Positions 54,590-63,494 of a stretch of DNA of 64,000 nt are shown piece by piece. The notes under the pieces are model-generated. The model ran no database searches. It was not told the origin of the DNA and saw only the letters and a program-made list of their open reading frames with translations. This stretch comes from Fimbriimonadaceae bacterium. GTDB lineage: Bacteria > Armatimonadota > Fimbriimonadia > Fimbriimonadales > Fimbriimonadaceae. The translations under genes and the position numbers were made by a program. Each line of letters starts with the position of its first letter. The stretch's first letter is position 1. The stretch is from NCBI GenBank assembly GCA_019187105.1, contig JABAQM010000001.1, positions 2,262,734 through 2,326,733 of the forward strand, read 5' to 3'.

Positions 54590-55045
54590 TTGCCTGTGAA
54601 CCTCGAAAGCCTCTACCAGGACGTGATCATCGACCATTCGCGCAGCCCCAGAAACTTTGGGGAGCTCGAAGGAGCGTCTCACAAGGTCGAGGGGTTCAAT
54701 CCCCTTTGCGGCGATCAGGTGACACTTTATCTGAAGATGGAGGGCGATCGCGTCGCCGATGCGCACTTCACCGGTACCGGCTGCGCCATCTCGATTGCGA
54801 GCGCGTCACTGCTCACGGAGGCGATCCGCGGCAAGAGCCGCGACGATGCACTGGAGATCTTTCGTGATTTCCGCCGGGCCATGATGGGCGAATGCGCGAT
54901 GTGCGAGAATGCCGGGAGCCTTGTCGCCCTCGAAGGCGTTCGCGAGTACCCGATGCGCATCAAGTGCGCAACCCTGCCTTGGCACGCCCTGCATACCGCA
55001 CTGACCGACGAGAAGGCCCAGGTGACCACCGAAGACCATGCCTGA
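54590..55045 (+). CDS. sufU: SufU-type Fe-S assembly / sulfur-transfer protein
   Basis: SufU passes sulfur from the SufS cysteine desulfurase in Fe-S cluster assembly. The 151-residue product has PLCGDQ (C40, D42), GTGCAISIAS (C65), and KCATLPWHAL (C126), the SufU zinc/sulfur site set, with the extra stretch between C65 and C126 (MMGECAMCENAG has two further cysteines). The start is TTG at 54590, with a TAAAGT box 6 bases upstream, or GTG at 54596. It overlaps the next gene by 8 bases and heads an Fe-S accessory operon without sufBCDS in view. Confidence 0.93.
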   Translation: MPVNLESLYQDVIIDHSRSPRNFGELEGASHKVEGFNPLCGDQVTLYLKMEGDRVADAHFTGTGCAISIASASLLTEAIRGKSRDDALEIFRDFRRAMMGECAMCENAGSLVALEGVREYPMRIKCATLPWHALHTALTDEKAQVTTEDHA

Positions 55046-55403
55046 GCCGATCCCGACCCAGCCTGCATTCGATCAGTTGCCGCTGAACTCGATCCAACGT
55101 TCGATCTTGGAGGGCGAGGTACTGGAGTCGCTACGTCAGGTCTACGATCCGGAGATTCCCGTCAACATCTACGATCTGGGCCTGATCTACGAGGTCGATA
55201 TCAGCGACCAGGCGACCGCGCACGTCCGGATGACCCTGACTTCGCCCGCTTGTCCGGTTGCGGAGTCCCTGCCTCTGGAGGTCGAAGAAGCCGTGCGTCG
55301 GACGCCGGGTATTCGCGATGCGACGGTGGAACTCGTGTGGGATCCGCCTTTCACGATCGACCGCATTCCAGACCACATCAAGTTGGACTTGGGACTGTTA
55401 TGA
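55038..55403 (+). CDS. MIP18/DUF59 family Fe-S assembly protein (SufT-like)
   Basis: The 121-residue MIP18 (DUF59) protein has LESLRQVYDPEIPVNIYDLG, then LIYEVDI and MTLTSPACPVAESLP with the conserved cysteine. Such proteins help mature Fe-S proteins and are called SufT in SUF operons. It sits between sufU and the Rrf2 regulator, overlapping both (8 and 4 bases), which supports a role in cluster assembly. Confidence 0.93.
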   Translation: MPEPIPTQPAFDQLPLNSIQRSILEGEVLESLRQVYDPEIPVNIYDLGLIYEVDISDQATAHVRMTLTSPACPVAESLPLEVEEAVRRTPGIRDATVELVWDPPFTIDRIPDHIKLDLGLL

Positions 55404-55867
55404 AGCTGAGCGCCCAGGAGGAGTACGGCCTTCGCTGCGTCCTCGCCATTGCCGGCAGTCCGAACGGCATGACCATTCCCGAGATCAGCGACCGGGAAGG
55501 ACTCTCTCAACCCAACACCGCCAAGCTCTTGGCGATTTTGCGTAAGAGCGGCTTGGTGCTGGCCAACCGGGGGCAGTCCGGAGGCTACATGCTCGGTCGC
55601 CCGGCGGCCGAAATCAAGGTTGGGGAAGTATTGGAGGTTCTCGGCGGCCGACTGCTCGACGACGATTTCTGCGACCGCCACACCGGACGGACCACGGCCT
55701 GCTCGCACCTTACGGGCTGCGCGATTCACGGTCTGTGGAGCCGATTGCAGTTTGCGATCGACAAAGTGGTCTATGCGGTTTCGCTGCAGGACTTGCTTGC
55801 CGAAGCTCCGGCGGTGGACAAGTCTGCCAACGTCAACTTCTCGTTCGGGAGCCGGCCGCAGAAGTGA
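55400..55867 (+). CDS. Rrf2 family transcriptional regulator (SufR/IscR-like)
   Basis: The 155-residue Rrf2-family regulator has an N-terminal winged helix (LSAQEEYGLRCVLAIAGSPN, then SQPNTAKLLAILRKSGLV and GQSGGYML). A cysteine cluster C-X9-C-X5-C around residues 94-110 probably binds an Fe-S cluster; the spacing differs from the C-X5-C-X7-C of IscR. By position it likely regulates this Fe-S operon according to cluster supply. It overlaps sufT (ATGA) and the A-type carrier (TGATG). Confidence 0.9.
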   Translation: MKLSAQEEYGLRCVLAIAGSPNGMTIPEISDREGLSQPNTAKLLAILRKSGLVLANRGQSGGYMLGRPAAEIKVGEVLEVLGGRLLDDDFCDRHTGRTTACSHLTGCAIHGLWSRLQFAIDKVVYAVSLQDLLAEAPAVDKSANVNFSFGSRPQK

Positions 55868-56202
55868 TGGCCTTCCCCGTTGAAATCGATCCGAAAGCGG
55901 CCGAGGAGATCGGTCGGCTGATCGAGCGCAAAGGCAAGCCCGGCTCCTTCTTGCGGATCGGTGTGAAGGGCGGGGGCTGTTCGGGACTCGAGTACATGAT
56001 GCGGCTCGACGAGACCCTTCGGGACAACGATATGGTCCTGGATGTGGGTGGCTACCGCGTGGTTTGCGACCCGAAATCAGCCACGTTTCTGGCTGGCTCC
56101 CGCCTGGTGTGGACGGGGAACCTGATGCAAGGCGGCTACGCCTTCGAGAACCCGAATGCCAAGCGAAGCTGTGGTTGTGGCGTCAGCTTCACCCCGAAGT
56201 AA
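55867..56202 (+). CDS. A-type Fe-S cluster carrier (HesB/SufA/ErpA family)
   Basis: The 111-residue A-type carrier transfers clusters to apoproteins. It has LRIGVKGGGCSGLEYMMRLD and the C-terminal SCGCGVSF, with the three conserved cysteines. ATG at 55867 shares its first base with the Rrf2 stop. It ends the Fe-S operon, and its stop codon lies in a TAAACT box (56200-56205) that may be the -10 of the following gene. Confidence 0.94.
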   Translation: MAFPVEIDPKAAEEIGRLIERKGKPGSFLRIGVKGGGCSGLEYMMRLDETLRDNDMVLDVGGYRVVCDPKSATFLAGSRLVWTGNLMQGGYAFENPNAKRSCGCGVSFTPK

Positions 56203-56245
56203 ACTCCGCAACTTGGGGTGAGCAATAATCCGTTTGGAGGATATG

Positions 56246-56785
56246 ATGCGATTTTCTAAGATTTTGGCGGTGTCGGCTATCGTTGCCGGCGCGATCGCGG
56301 TTATGGCCGAAGATGCGGCCTCCGTGAAGAAGTGGATTCAAGGACAGATGAACGGTTACGCAAAGGCTGTCAAGAAGAAGGACGTAACCCTCATCGAGAA
56401 GCTTGCGAAGGAATACTTCCACGAGGACTTCGTCGCCCATGAAAAAAATGGGACGAAGGTCACCCGGTCGCAAATGCTGTCGCAGATGAAGGCCAACATG
56501 GGAATGGTCAAGAGCGTGGACAAGTGCGACGTCACCTGCAAGTCGGTCAAGGTGAACGGATCGACAGCAACCGCCGACGAGGCCATGGCCATGACGATGA
56601 CGTTCGCGGGCCCCGACGCCAAGGCGAAACCGATGAAGATGGACTTCATGCAGACCTGGACCGCGACCTACGTCAAGGAAAACGGTAAGTGGCGCTGCAA
56701 GAAGACCGTTACCAAGACCGAAAAGATGCTGATGAACGGGAAGCCGTTCGATCCCAGCCAGATGGGTGGCGGCGGCAAGAAATAG
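56246..56785 (+). CDS. Secreted NTF2-like (DUF4440-type) protein
   Basis: The 179-residue product has a signal peptide (FSKILAVSAIVAGAIAVMAED) and an NTF2/SnoaL-like fold pattern: a helical start (KKWIQGQMNGYAKAVKKKDV), EYFHEDFVAHE, and strands ending YVKENGKWRCKKTVTKTEKM. The C-terminus is Gly-rich with K. Function unknown. ATG at 56246 has a GGAGG Shine-Dalgarno sequence 5 bases upstream. A strong terminator follows. Confidence 0.8.
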   Translation: MRFSKILAVSAIVAGAIAVMAEDAASVKKWIQGQMNGYAKAVKKKDVTLIEKLAKEYFHEDFVAHEKNGTKVTRSQMLSQMKANMGMVKSVDKCDVTCKSVKVNGSTATADEAMAMTMTFAGPDAKAKPMKMDFMQTWTATYVKENGKWRCKKTVTKTEKMLMNGKPFDPSQMGGGGKK

Positions 56786-56814
56786 CCGCTAACCTGGACT
56801 GAGTGTCCATAAGC

Positions 56815-56841
56815 AGCCTCAGCACCACGGGTGTTGAGGCT
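56815..56841 (+). terminator. Intrinsic terminator
   Basis: AGCCTCA (56815-56821) pairs with TGAGGCT (56835-56841), and CACC/GGTG continue the stem around an ACG loop, with a single G-T wobble. TTTCTGGTTTT follows, giving a U-rich tail. Confidence 0.8.
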
Positions 56842-56989
56842 TTCTGGTTTTGGCGGTACCGTCCGGTCCGGTCCAAAATGGCCGCACTTTTATGAATCCT
56901 TGTAGACGGACGGCGAGTAAATTACTCTGAGAGCCAAGATCCTGCGGGTATGATTTCGTGTAATTCATCTTGCGTATGAAAAACATGTA

Positions 56990-57253
56990 ATGAAGAACCA
57001 CGCATGTCAAAGCATGAACGAGCTGTTTTATGGCTCGGTGACGGTGGGAGAGCGCGGCCAGATTGTGATTCCGGCCGAGGCGAGGAGCGAATTGTCAATT
57101 GAACCGGGGGACAAACTGATTGTAATGAGGCATCCGATTCACGCAGGCCTGATGGTCTTCAAGTTGGAGGGTGTTCGTGCGTATCTCAACGATTTCGCCG
57201 AGCAGCTTGAGCGCCTCGAAAGCCAGACTGGGGAGACGGAGGTGGAAGGATGA
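56990..57253 (+). CDS. AbrB/SpoVT-type DNA-binding protein
   Basis: The 87-residue protein has the AbrB swapped-hairpin core GSVTVGERGQIVIPAEARSE, then IEPGDKLIVM, so it should bind DNA as a dimer. The C-terminal 30 residues are a helical region (YLNDFAEQLERLES). It overlaps the tolC-like gene by 4 bases, so it heads and probably regulates the efflux operon. ATG at 57014 is an alternative start. A TATGAT box at 56949-56954 could be the -10 of its promoter, with a short leader. Confidence 0.85.
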   Translation: MKNHACQSMNELFYGSVTVGERGQIVIPAEARSELSIEPGDKLIVMRHPIHAGLMVFKLEGVRAYLNDFAEQLERLESQTGETEVEG

Positions 57254-58548
57254 CCGGTTGGTACCTTGCGCTCCCGATAGCGCTTGCCGCCGCCCAGGAC
57301 ACGCCGACGCTGACGCTCGATGAGGCAATCCGTATCGGACTTCAGAATTCATTCGGAATCCGAATTGCCGAGTCGAACCTGCGCAAGACCCAGGAGCAGA
57401 TTCGAGAAGCCGAAGGGTCCCTGTGGCCAAAGCTCACCCTCAACGGAACCTATACCCGCTACGACAAGGCGACCATTTCGGACGGCATCGTCTTTTCGCC
57501 GATCGACTCCAAGCAGGCGCAACTCGTGCTCTCGGCGCCAATCGACCTTGCCGGCAACCTCGGGCAAGCGGTTCGAGCTGCCGAAGCGACCAAGCGGTCC
57601 CGCTTAGCCGACATCGTGACCGAAGCCAACAACCTCAAGGAGAACATTCGAACCGCCTTTTTCCAGGTGCTTCAGGCGGAAGCCCTGGTGCAAGTCAATG
57701 AGGAAGCGGTTCGTAACAACGACGAACGGTTGAAGGTTGCGCGCAGCCGCTACGAGAATGGAGCGGTGCCGCTGGTGGAAGTTCTGCGGGCGGAAACGAC
57801 CTTGAGGCAAAGCGAGTCCGACCTGGTTACGGCGAAGAATCGTATGGAGCTCGCCAAGAGCTCCTTGAATAACACGATCGGGCGTGACATCCGGATCAAC
57901 TTCGATGCGGTTGACGTCAGCGGTCTCCCCCAGGTGACCTCCACGTCAAGCGAACTGATGGAAGTGGCATGGAAGAACCGGCCGGAGATCATCAGCGCGG
58001 AGAATCAGATCGAAGCCCTCAAGCTGGCCAAAGCGATCGCCGGGCGCGGATTGCAGCCTTCCCTTAATGTGTCGCTGTCTTACAGCCGAACCTTCGACCC
58101 AGGCTTTGGTCAGCGCGAAAACAGTGGAGTCGGCATCCTTGCCTTAAGCTGGCCAATATGGGACAAGGGCGTTACCCGCGCCCGGGTGGCCCAAGCCGAG
58201 GAGGATGTGCGACAAGCTCAGATTCGGGTCGACCAGCTCAAGTTGGGAATCTCCCTCGAAGTCGATCAAGCGATCACCAACCTTCGCAATGCTCAGGCAC
58301 GGCTGCAAGTGGCTGAAAAGCAAGTTGAGCTCGCCCGAGAAACCTACCGCCTTGCCAAGCTTCGCAGCGACGAAGGAGAAGGGATCCAACTCGAAGTTAC
58401 CGATGCTCAGACGGAGCTGACCCGCGCGCAAACCGGTTTGGTTACCGCGCGCTATGACTACTTGACGGCGTATGCGGAGTTGCTCCGGGCCCTTGGCCTG
58501 GAATCGATCGGTCCGGCGCCCACTTCAACCAAGGAGAACTCAAAGTGA
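57250..58548 (+). CDS. TolC-family outer membrane efflux protein
   Basis: The 432-residue outer membrane channel component has a short signal peptide (YLALPIALAAAQ), then two OEP repeats with long helices: LTLDEAIRIGLQNS at the start and YDYLTAYAELLRALG at the end. The internal duplication typical of TolC proteins is visible as two VRQAQIRVDQLK/NLRK-type helix sets. It overlaps the AbrB gene by 4 bases and the adaptor gene by 4 bases (GTGA), completing a three-part efflux system. Confidence 0.92.
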   Translation: MTGWYLALPIALAAAQDTPTLTLDEAIRIGLQNSFGIRIAESNLRKTQEQIREAEGSLWPKLTLNGTYTRYDKATISDGIVFSPIDSKQAQLVLSAPIDLAGNLGQAVRAAEATKRSRLADIVTEANNLKENIRTAFFQVLQAEALVQVNEEAVRNNDERLKVARSRYENGAVPLVEVLRAETTLRQSESDLVTAKNRMELAKSSLNNTIGRDIRINFDAVDVSGLPQVTSTSSELMEVAWKNRPEIISAENQIEALKLAKAIAGRGLQPSLNVSLSYSRTFDPGFGQRENSGVGILALSWPIWDKGVTRARVAQAEEDVRQAQIRVDQLKLGISLEVDQAITNLRNAQARLQVAEKQVELARETYRLAKLRSDEGEGIQLEVTDAQTELTRAQTGLVTARYDYLTAYAELLRALGLESIGPAPTSTKENSK

Positions 58549-60026
58549 AGAACCGCACGCCGCTTGTTGCTCTCGTCATCCTGGGATGCTCGCTAACGGG
58601 GTGCGTCGATCGTGCGTCACAGCAGCAAGCCAAGCGGACCGAGGAGCTGCTGACGGAGACCGTAAAGCCAGTCGTGGTGGCCGATGTGACGACCCAACGG
58701 CTCCAAGAGACCCTTACCGTAAGCGGCGCCATCCAGACCGCGGACGATTCGATGGTTGGCGCCAAGGTAGGTGGTCGGCTGGTGTCCGTCTTCGTGCGCG
58801 ACGGCGACCCGGTTCGGGCTGGACAGGTCATTGCGCGGCAGGAAACCAGTGATGCTTCGGCGCGGTTGCAGCAAGCCAACGCCGAAGCCAGAGCGGCGCG
58901 TTCCGCGTATCAGCAGGCTCTCCAGAATTATCAGGTTGGTCCCGCTAAATCCCGGTCGGCCATAAAGAGCGCCGAAGCCCAGCTTCGCAGCGCGAGGGCC
59001 CAGCTCGACAAGGTGCGCCGGGGCGCACGGGAAGAGGAACGGGCGCAAGCTCGGGCCTCCGTGGATGCGGCAAAGGCCAATCTCCAGGCAGCCAAGAGCG
59101 ACCTCGATCGCAGCCGCGCGCTGTACGCCGAGGGCGCTATCAGCAAGCAGCAATTGGAAGCCGCGGAAAACCGCCATGCTACCGCGCTCTCGCAGTACGA
59201 AAACGCCCTGCAATCCTGGAACATGATGGATCGCGGCGCTCGCGCGGAGGACATTGTCGCCGCCGAGCAGCAGGTGCGCGTTGCCGAGGAGGCCCTCCGC
59301 ATGGCGCAGGAGAATCAGCGGCTGGACCCCGTCCTCAAGCAACAAGTCGACGCCGCCCGTGCGAACCTCGAGGCGGCCCAGGCTGGAGTGCGGCTCGCCC
59401 AGCAGTCGGTGGGGGACGCCACGATCCGCAGCCCCTTCACGGGACGTATCAGCGGCAAGCCCACCCAGGTGGGAACGTACATTGCCCCTGGGACGCCCGT
59501 CGCCAGGATCGTGGGCATCGAAGGCGTTTACTTCGAGGGCGAGGTTCCTGAGTCCCAAATTCAGTTGATTGTGCCGGGACGCGAGGTCGAGGTGGTCATC
59601 GAGGCTCTCAACAACCTCTCCGTGCCCGGTAGCGTGGTCGCCGTCAATCCGCTTGGACAGGATGTGGGGCGCATCTTCAGAGTTCGCGTACGGCTGATGG
59701 GCGAGACTTCTGCAATCAAGCCAGGAATGTTCGGTACTGGAAAGATCGTCCTCCGCACCGTCCCCGACGCGGTGGTGGTACCGCAACGAGCGATTGTCAC
59801 CCAGGGTGCGGAACGGTCCGTTTTCGTTGTCGTGGGCGACACCGCGAAAAAGAAGGTGGTCAAAGTTGGGTTGTCCAACGGAGAGTACGTCCAAGTCAGC
59901 GAGGTCACGCTCGGTGAGAAAGTGGTGGTCCAGGGCCAGAGCCAGCTCATCGATGGCACTAAGGTGAAGATTGAGGCACCGCAGAATCCCGCATCCGGCG
60001 AAAAGACCGCGGCAAAGGGAAGCTAG
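58545..60026 (+). CDS. RND efflux periplasmic adaptor (lipoprotein)
   Basis: The 493-residue adaptor has a lipobox LTGC (C20), a biotinyl-lipoyl-like half domain (GAKVGGRLVSVFVRDGDPVR), a very long alpha-helical hairpin (residues 105-290, with AQLDKVRRGAREEERAQARA and similar), the second lipoyl half (IRSPFTGRISGKPTQVGTYI) and a beta-barrel domain. The hairpin is longer than in AcrA, closer to HlyD-like adaptors. GTG at 58545 has AGGAG 9 bases upstream. It links the TolC-like channel and the RND pump. Confidence 0.93.
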   Translation: MKNRTPLVALVILGCSLTGCVDRASQQQAKRTEELLTETVKPVVVADVTTQRLQETLTVSGAIQTADDSMVGAKVGGRLVSVFVRDGDPVRAGQVIARQETSDASARLQQANAEARAARSAYQQALQNYQVGPAKSRSAIKSAEAQLRSARAQLDKVRRGAREEERAQARASVDAAKANLQAAKSDLDRSRALYAEGAISKQQLEAAENRHATALSQYENALQSWNMMDRGARAEDIVAAEQQVRVAEEALRMAQENQRLDPVLKQQVDAARANLEAAQAGVRLAQQSVGDATIRSPFTGRISGKPTQVGTYIAPGTPVARIVGIEGVYFEGEVPESQIQLIVPGREVEVVIEALNNLSVPGSVVAVNPLGQDVGRIFRVRVRLMGETSAIKPGMFGTGKIVLRTVPDAVVVPQRAIVTQGAERSVFVVVGDTAKKKVVKVGLSNGEYVQVSEVTLGEKVVVQGQSQLIDGTKVKIEAPQNPASGEKTAAKGS

Positions 60027-60029
60027 ACC

Positions 60030-63000
60030 ATGAAGCTGACGCTAGCCGCCATTAATCGCCCCGTTTTCATCTTGATGTTGATGTGCGCGGCGATCATGAT
60101 GGGCACGATCGCCTACCGCAGCATGCGGGTCGAGCAAAACCCGGATGTCACGTTTGGCACGATCACGGTGACGACGATCTACCCGGGCGCCGGCCCCGAC
60201 GAAGTCAGCACGCTGGTTTCGAGAAGGATCGAGGAGGCCATTTCCGGCGTCAACGGCCTTCGTGAGGTGACCTCGAGCTCGCAGGAAGGCGTGTCGATGG
60301 TGTTCGCGCAATTCCTGGTCGGCATCGACATGGACGCCGCCCTGAACGAGGTGCGGGCGAAGGTCGACGGCATTGCCGATAACCTGCCGACCCAAGCGCG
60401 GAAACCCGTGCTCGAACGCTTCGACTCGGGCAGCGATCCGGTCATGTACATGGTCGTGCGCAGCCAGAGCTTGGATGCCCAACAGCTCCGCGATCTGGCT
60501 GACGACAAGCTCAAGGACCGGTTCTCGCGAATCAATGGCGTGGCCAGCGTGGGGGTGAACGGTGGGGATGTCCGCGAGATCCAGGTTCGGATCAAGAAGG
60601 ACAAGCTGCTTTCCTACAAGCTCGGTATTACCGATGTCCAGCGCGCGCTCCTTGCAGCCACGATCAATGTGCCGAGTGGACGCGTCACGACTCCGACCGA
60701 GGAATACAGTGTCCGCGTTCTCGGTGAATTCAAGTCGGCCGCTGAGATCGAGAACATGCGCCTCACGGTGTTCGATCAAACCCGGCAAGGCGGCAAGGGA
60801 ACGCCGGTGCGACTTGGAGATGTCGCAACCGTCGTCGATACGGTCGCTGAACGGCGCAACTACAGTCGGCTCAACGGTTCCGATACGGTCGTGATGACCC
60901 TGCAAAAGGCCAAGACCGGCAACGCGATCGAAATTGCCCGCGAAGCCGAACAGGTCCTCAAGCAGATCGAGTCCGATTACGGCCTCGAGATCGTGGTCAC
61001 CTTGAACCAAGCCGAGACGATCAGTGAATCGCTGTTCGACCTTAACTTCACCCTGTTCTTCGGCATCTTCCTCGTCACGTTGATCGTCTACCTCTTCCTC
61101 CACAACCTTCGTGGAACGATCATCGTCGGAATCGCCATCCCCGTTTGCCTGTTCGCGACCTTCATCGTTCTCTGGGCGCTGGGATTCACGATCAACAACA
61201 TGTCGATGCTGGCGCTCTCGCTGGCGATCGGCGTGCTGGTGGACGACGCCATTGTCGTGCTCGAGAACATTTATCGCCACCTCCGTATGGGCGAGGACCC
61301 CAAGGAGGCTGCGGTCAATGGACGTAGCGAAATCGGGCTGGCTGCCATCGCCATCACCCTGGCGGACGTCGTCGTCTTCGTTCCCATCGCGTTCATGGGA
61401 GGCGTCGTTGGACAGTTCTTCCGACCGCTTGGTATCGGCTTTGCCGTCACCGTGCTCTTCTCCCTCTTCGTCTCGTTCACGGTGACGCCGATGCTCGCCT
61501 CCCGCTGGTACCGCGAAGGCGAAGACCTGGAGCATCCCACCGGGCGGTTCGCACGCTGGTTCGAACACTCCTTCGAACGGTTGGCAGACCGATATCGGCG
61601 CGCCCTCGAGTGGGCGCTCAGGCACCGCTGGTTCGTTTTCCTTAGCGGCTTTTGCGCGCTGGTCGGCGTCTTCATGGCGATCGGTGGATCCTTCGCACCG
61701 GACTACACCGCGGCATTCAGCTCAGCGGTTCCCCTGGTCATGGTTTGCGTGGCGATCGGCGTCGTCGCCGTGGTCGTTAACCTCTTGGCCGGCAATGGCC
61801 TCAAGATGATGCTGCCGTTTTACGGATTGCTCTTTGGCCTGGTCTTCCCAGGGTTTGCCGTGGCCGGTCATGCGTACCGTCAGTGGAAGGGCGACAACAT
61901 CTTCAACTTCCAGTTCTTCCCGCAGGCGGACAACGGATCCGTTTCCGCCTCGGTGGAGCTTCCACCCGGTTCAACATTGCCGCAGACTCAGGCCGTGATC
62001 GAGCGCATCGAACGGGCGGCCATGAAGCACAACGACGTCAAGTATGTGCTGTCGAATGTTGGATCCCGCGGCGGAGGATTCCAGGCCGGCGACCAGGGTA
62101 CCAACTACGGGCAGGTCACGATAACGCTGAACGACAAGATGGCGCTGCTCGACCGAATCACCTTTTGGAAAAAGCACGAGGAGAAGCTGCGTACCCGCAG
62201 CGACATTGCCGTCGCTGCCGACCTGCTGGAAGCGGTTGGAACGGTGCCGGGCGCCCAGATCAATATCGCCGCTTCGAACGGCTTCGGGTTTGGATCGCCA
62301 ATCCAAATGTCGTTTGCATCCGAGAACCGCGATCTCCTCGTTAAAACCGTCACGGATATCAAGCAGCGGCTCCAAGCCGGTGCGATTCAGGGCGTCATCA
62401 ACCCCGAGATCAGCTCCAAGCCCGGAAAGCCGGAGTTTCGAGCCATTCCCGACCGTGTGCGAATGGCTGATGCCGGCGTCACCGTCGCCGACATCGCCAA
62501 CACGATGCGGATGATGTATGAGGGCAACGAGGACGTGAAGTTCAGAGTCCAAGGCCGTGAATACAACATTCGCACGATGCTTGATCTCGAGGATCGAAAC
62601 AACCCTCGGATTATCGATCAGCTGCCGGTCGCCTTTGAGCAGGGCAACCCGATCTTCCTGAGCCAGGTCGCAAAGATCGAAGAAGGCGTCGGACTCGACA
62701 AAATCGAGCGCCGCAGCCGAATCCAGGAGATCCAGGTAACCGCCGGACTGCTACCGGGCAAGGCAGCGGGAACGGTTCAGGCCGAAATCAACACGTGGCT
62801 TGAGAAAGAGAATCTGGTACCGGAAGGGGTGCGAAAGGTCGAGCTGGGACAAGCACAAATCCAGGCGCAAGAGTCTGGCTACCTGTTTGGTGCCCTCTTT
62901 ATGGGCTTCATCCTGGTCTACATGCTCCTTGCGTCGCTCTACGACAACTTGCTCTATCCGTTCATCATCCAACTCGCCCAACCCCAGGCGATGGTCGGCG

Positions 63001-63494
63001 CGTTGCTCGCTCTGATCTTCACCGACAAGGCCCTGAATATCGTCGGCTTCATCGGCATCATCACGCTGGTCGGTTTGGTCGGCAAGAACGCGATTCTGCT
63101 TGTCGACTACACCAACACCCTGCGTGAGCGCGGCAGAAATCGCCACGATGCGTTGGTCGAAGCAGGACCGATCCGGCTTCGGCCAATCATGATGACCTCG
63201 CTCGCGGTCGTGCTCGGCATGCTTCCCGTCGCTCTGGCGATCGGGCGGGGCTCAGAGTTCCGGGAGACGATCGGCATCACGATCATCGGCGGCGTCATTC
63301 TTTCCACCGCCTTAACCCTCCTCATCATCCCGTGCTCGTACACGATCTTCGATGACCTGAGCCTCGCGATCGGTCGGTTGTTCCGACGTATGTCGGGGCG
63401 TGGCAAGGGTGGTCCAACGGACGACGACACTCCTTCGGGAGACGGCCGCTACGAAGGCGACATGCCCGAGTCGGAAGCTACGGTGCGCTCGTAA
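60030..63494 (+). CDS. RND multidrug efflux permease (AcrB/HAE1-type)
   Basis: This inner-membrane proton-driven pump exports drugs or lipids with the two upstream components. The 1154-residue protein has the N-terminal INRPVFILMLMCAAIMMG helix, the GLREVTSSSQEG loop, the TM4 proton-relay pattern SLAIGVLVDDAIVVLENIYR with the two aspartates, and LVGLVGKNAILLVDYTN in TM10. It is longer than the usual 1030-1050 residues because of an insertion of about 75 residues after TM7 (about nt 61690-61900) with two extra hydrophobic helices. Its 3' end overlaps the convergent TPR gene by 17 bases. Confidence 0.94.
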   Translation: MKLTLAAINRPVFILMLMCAAIMMGTIAYRSMRVEQNPDVTFGTITVTTIYPGAGPDEVSTLVSRRIEEAISGVNGLREVTSSSQEGVSMVFAQFLVGIDMDAALNEVRAKVDGIADNLPTQARKPVLERFDSGSDPVMYMVVRSQSLDAQQLRDLADDKLKDRFSRINGVASVGVNGGDVREIQVRIKKDKLLSYKLGITDVQRALLAATINVPSGRVTTPTEEYSVRVLGEFKSAAEIENMRLTVFDQTRQGGKGTPVRLGDVATVVDTVAERRNYSRLNGSDTVVMTLQKAKTGNAIEIAREAEQVLKQIESDYGLEIVVTLNQAETISESLFDLNFTLFFGIFLVTLIVYLFLHNLRGTIIVGIAIPVCLFATFIVLWALGFTINNMSMLALSLAIGVLVDDAIVVLENIYRHLRMGEDPKEAAVNGRSEIGLAAIAITLADVVVFVPIAFMGGVVGQFFRPLGIGFAVTVLFSLFVSFTVTPMLASRWYREGEDLEHPTGRFARWFEHSFERLADRYRRALEWALRHRWFVFLSGFCALVGVFMAIGGSFAPDYTAAFSSAVPLVMVCVAIGVVAVVVNLLAGNGLKMMLPFYGLLFGLVFPGFAVAGHAYRQWKGDNIFNFQFFPQADNGSVSASVELPPGSTLPQTQAVIERIERAAMKHNDVKYVLSNVGSRGGGFQAGDQGTNYGQVTITLNDKMALLDRITFWKKHEEKLRTRSDIAVAADLLEAVGTVPGAQINIAASNGFGFGSPIQMSFASENRDLLVKTVTDIKQRLQAGAIQGVINPEISSKPGKPEFRAIPDRVRMADAGVTVADIANTMRMMYEGNEDVKFRVQGREYNIRTMLDLEDRNNPRIIDQLPVAFEQGNPIFLSQVAKIEEGVGLDKIERRSRIQEIQVTAGLLPGKAAGTVQAEINTWLEKENLVPEGVRKVELGQAQIQAQESGYLFGALFMGFILVYMLLASLYDNLLYPFIIQLAQPQAMVGALLALIFTDKALNIVGFIGIITLVGLVGKNAILLVDYTNTLRERGRNRHDALVEAGPIRLRPIMMTSLAVVLGMLPVALAIGRGSEFRETIGITIIGGVILSTALTLLIIPCSYTIFDDLSLAIGRLFRRMSGRGKGGPTDDDTPSGDGRYEGDMPESEATVRS

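Noticed and set aside
60042-61625. 527-codon open frame on the minus strand inside the RND permease gene
   Set aside because: It is a shadow of the third-position G/C bias in the real gene; its composition (His/Asp/Arg-rich) has no family or start signal.
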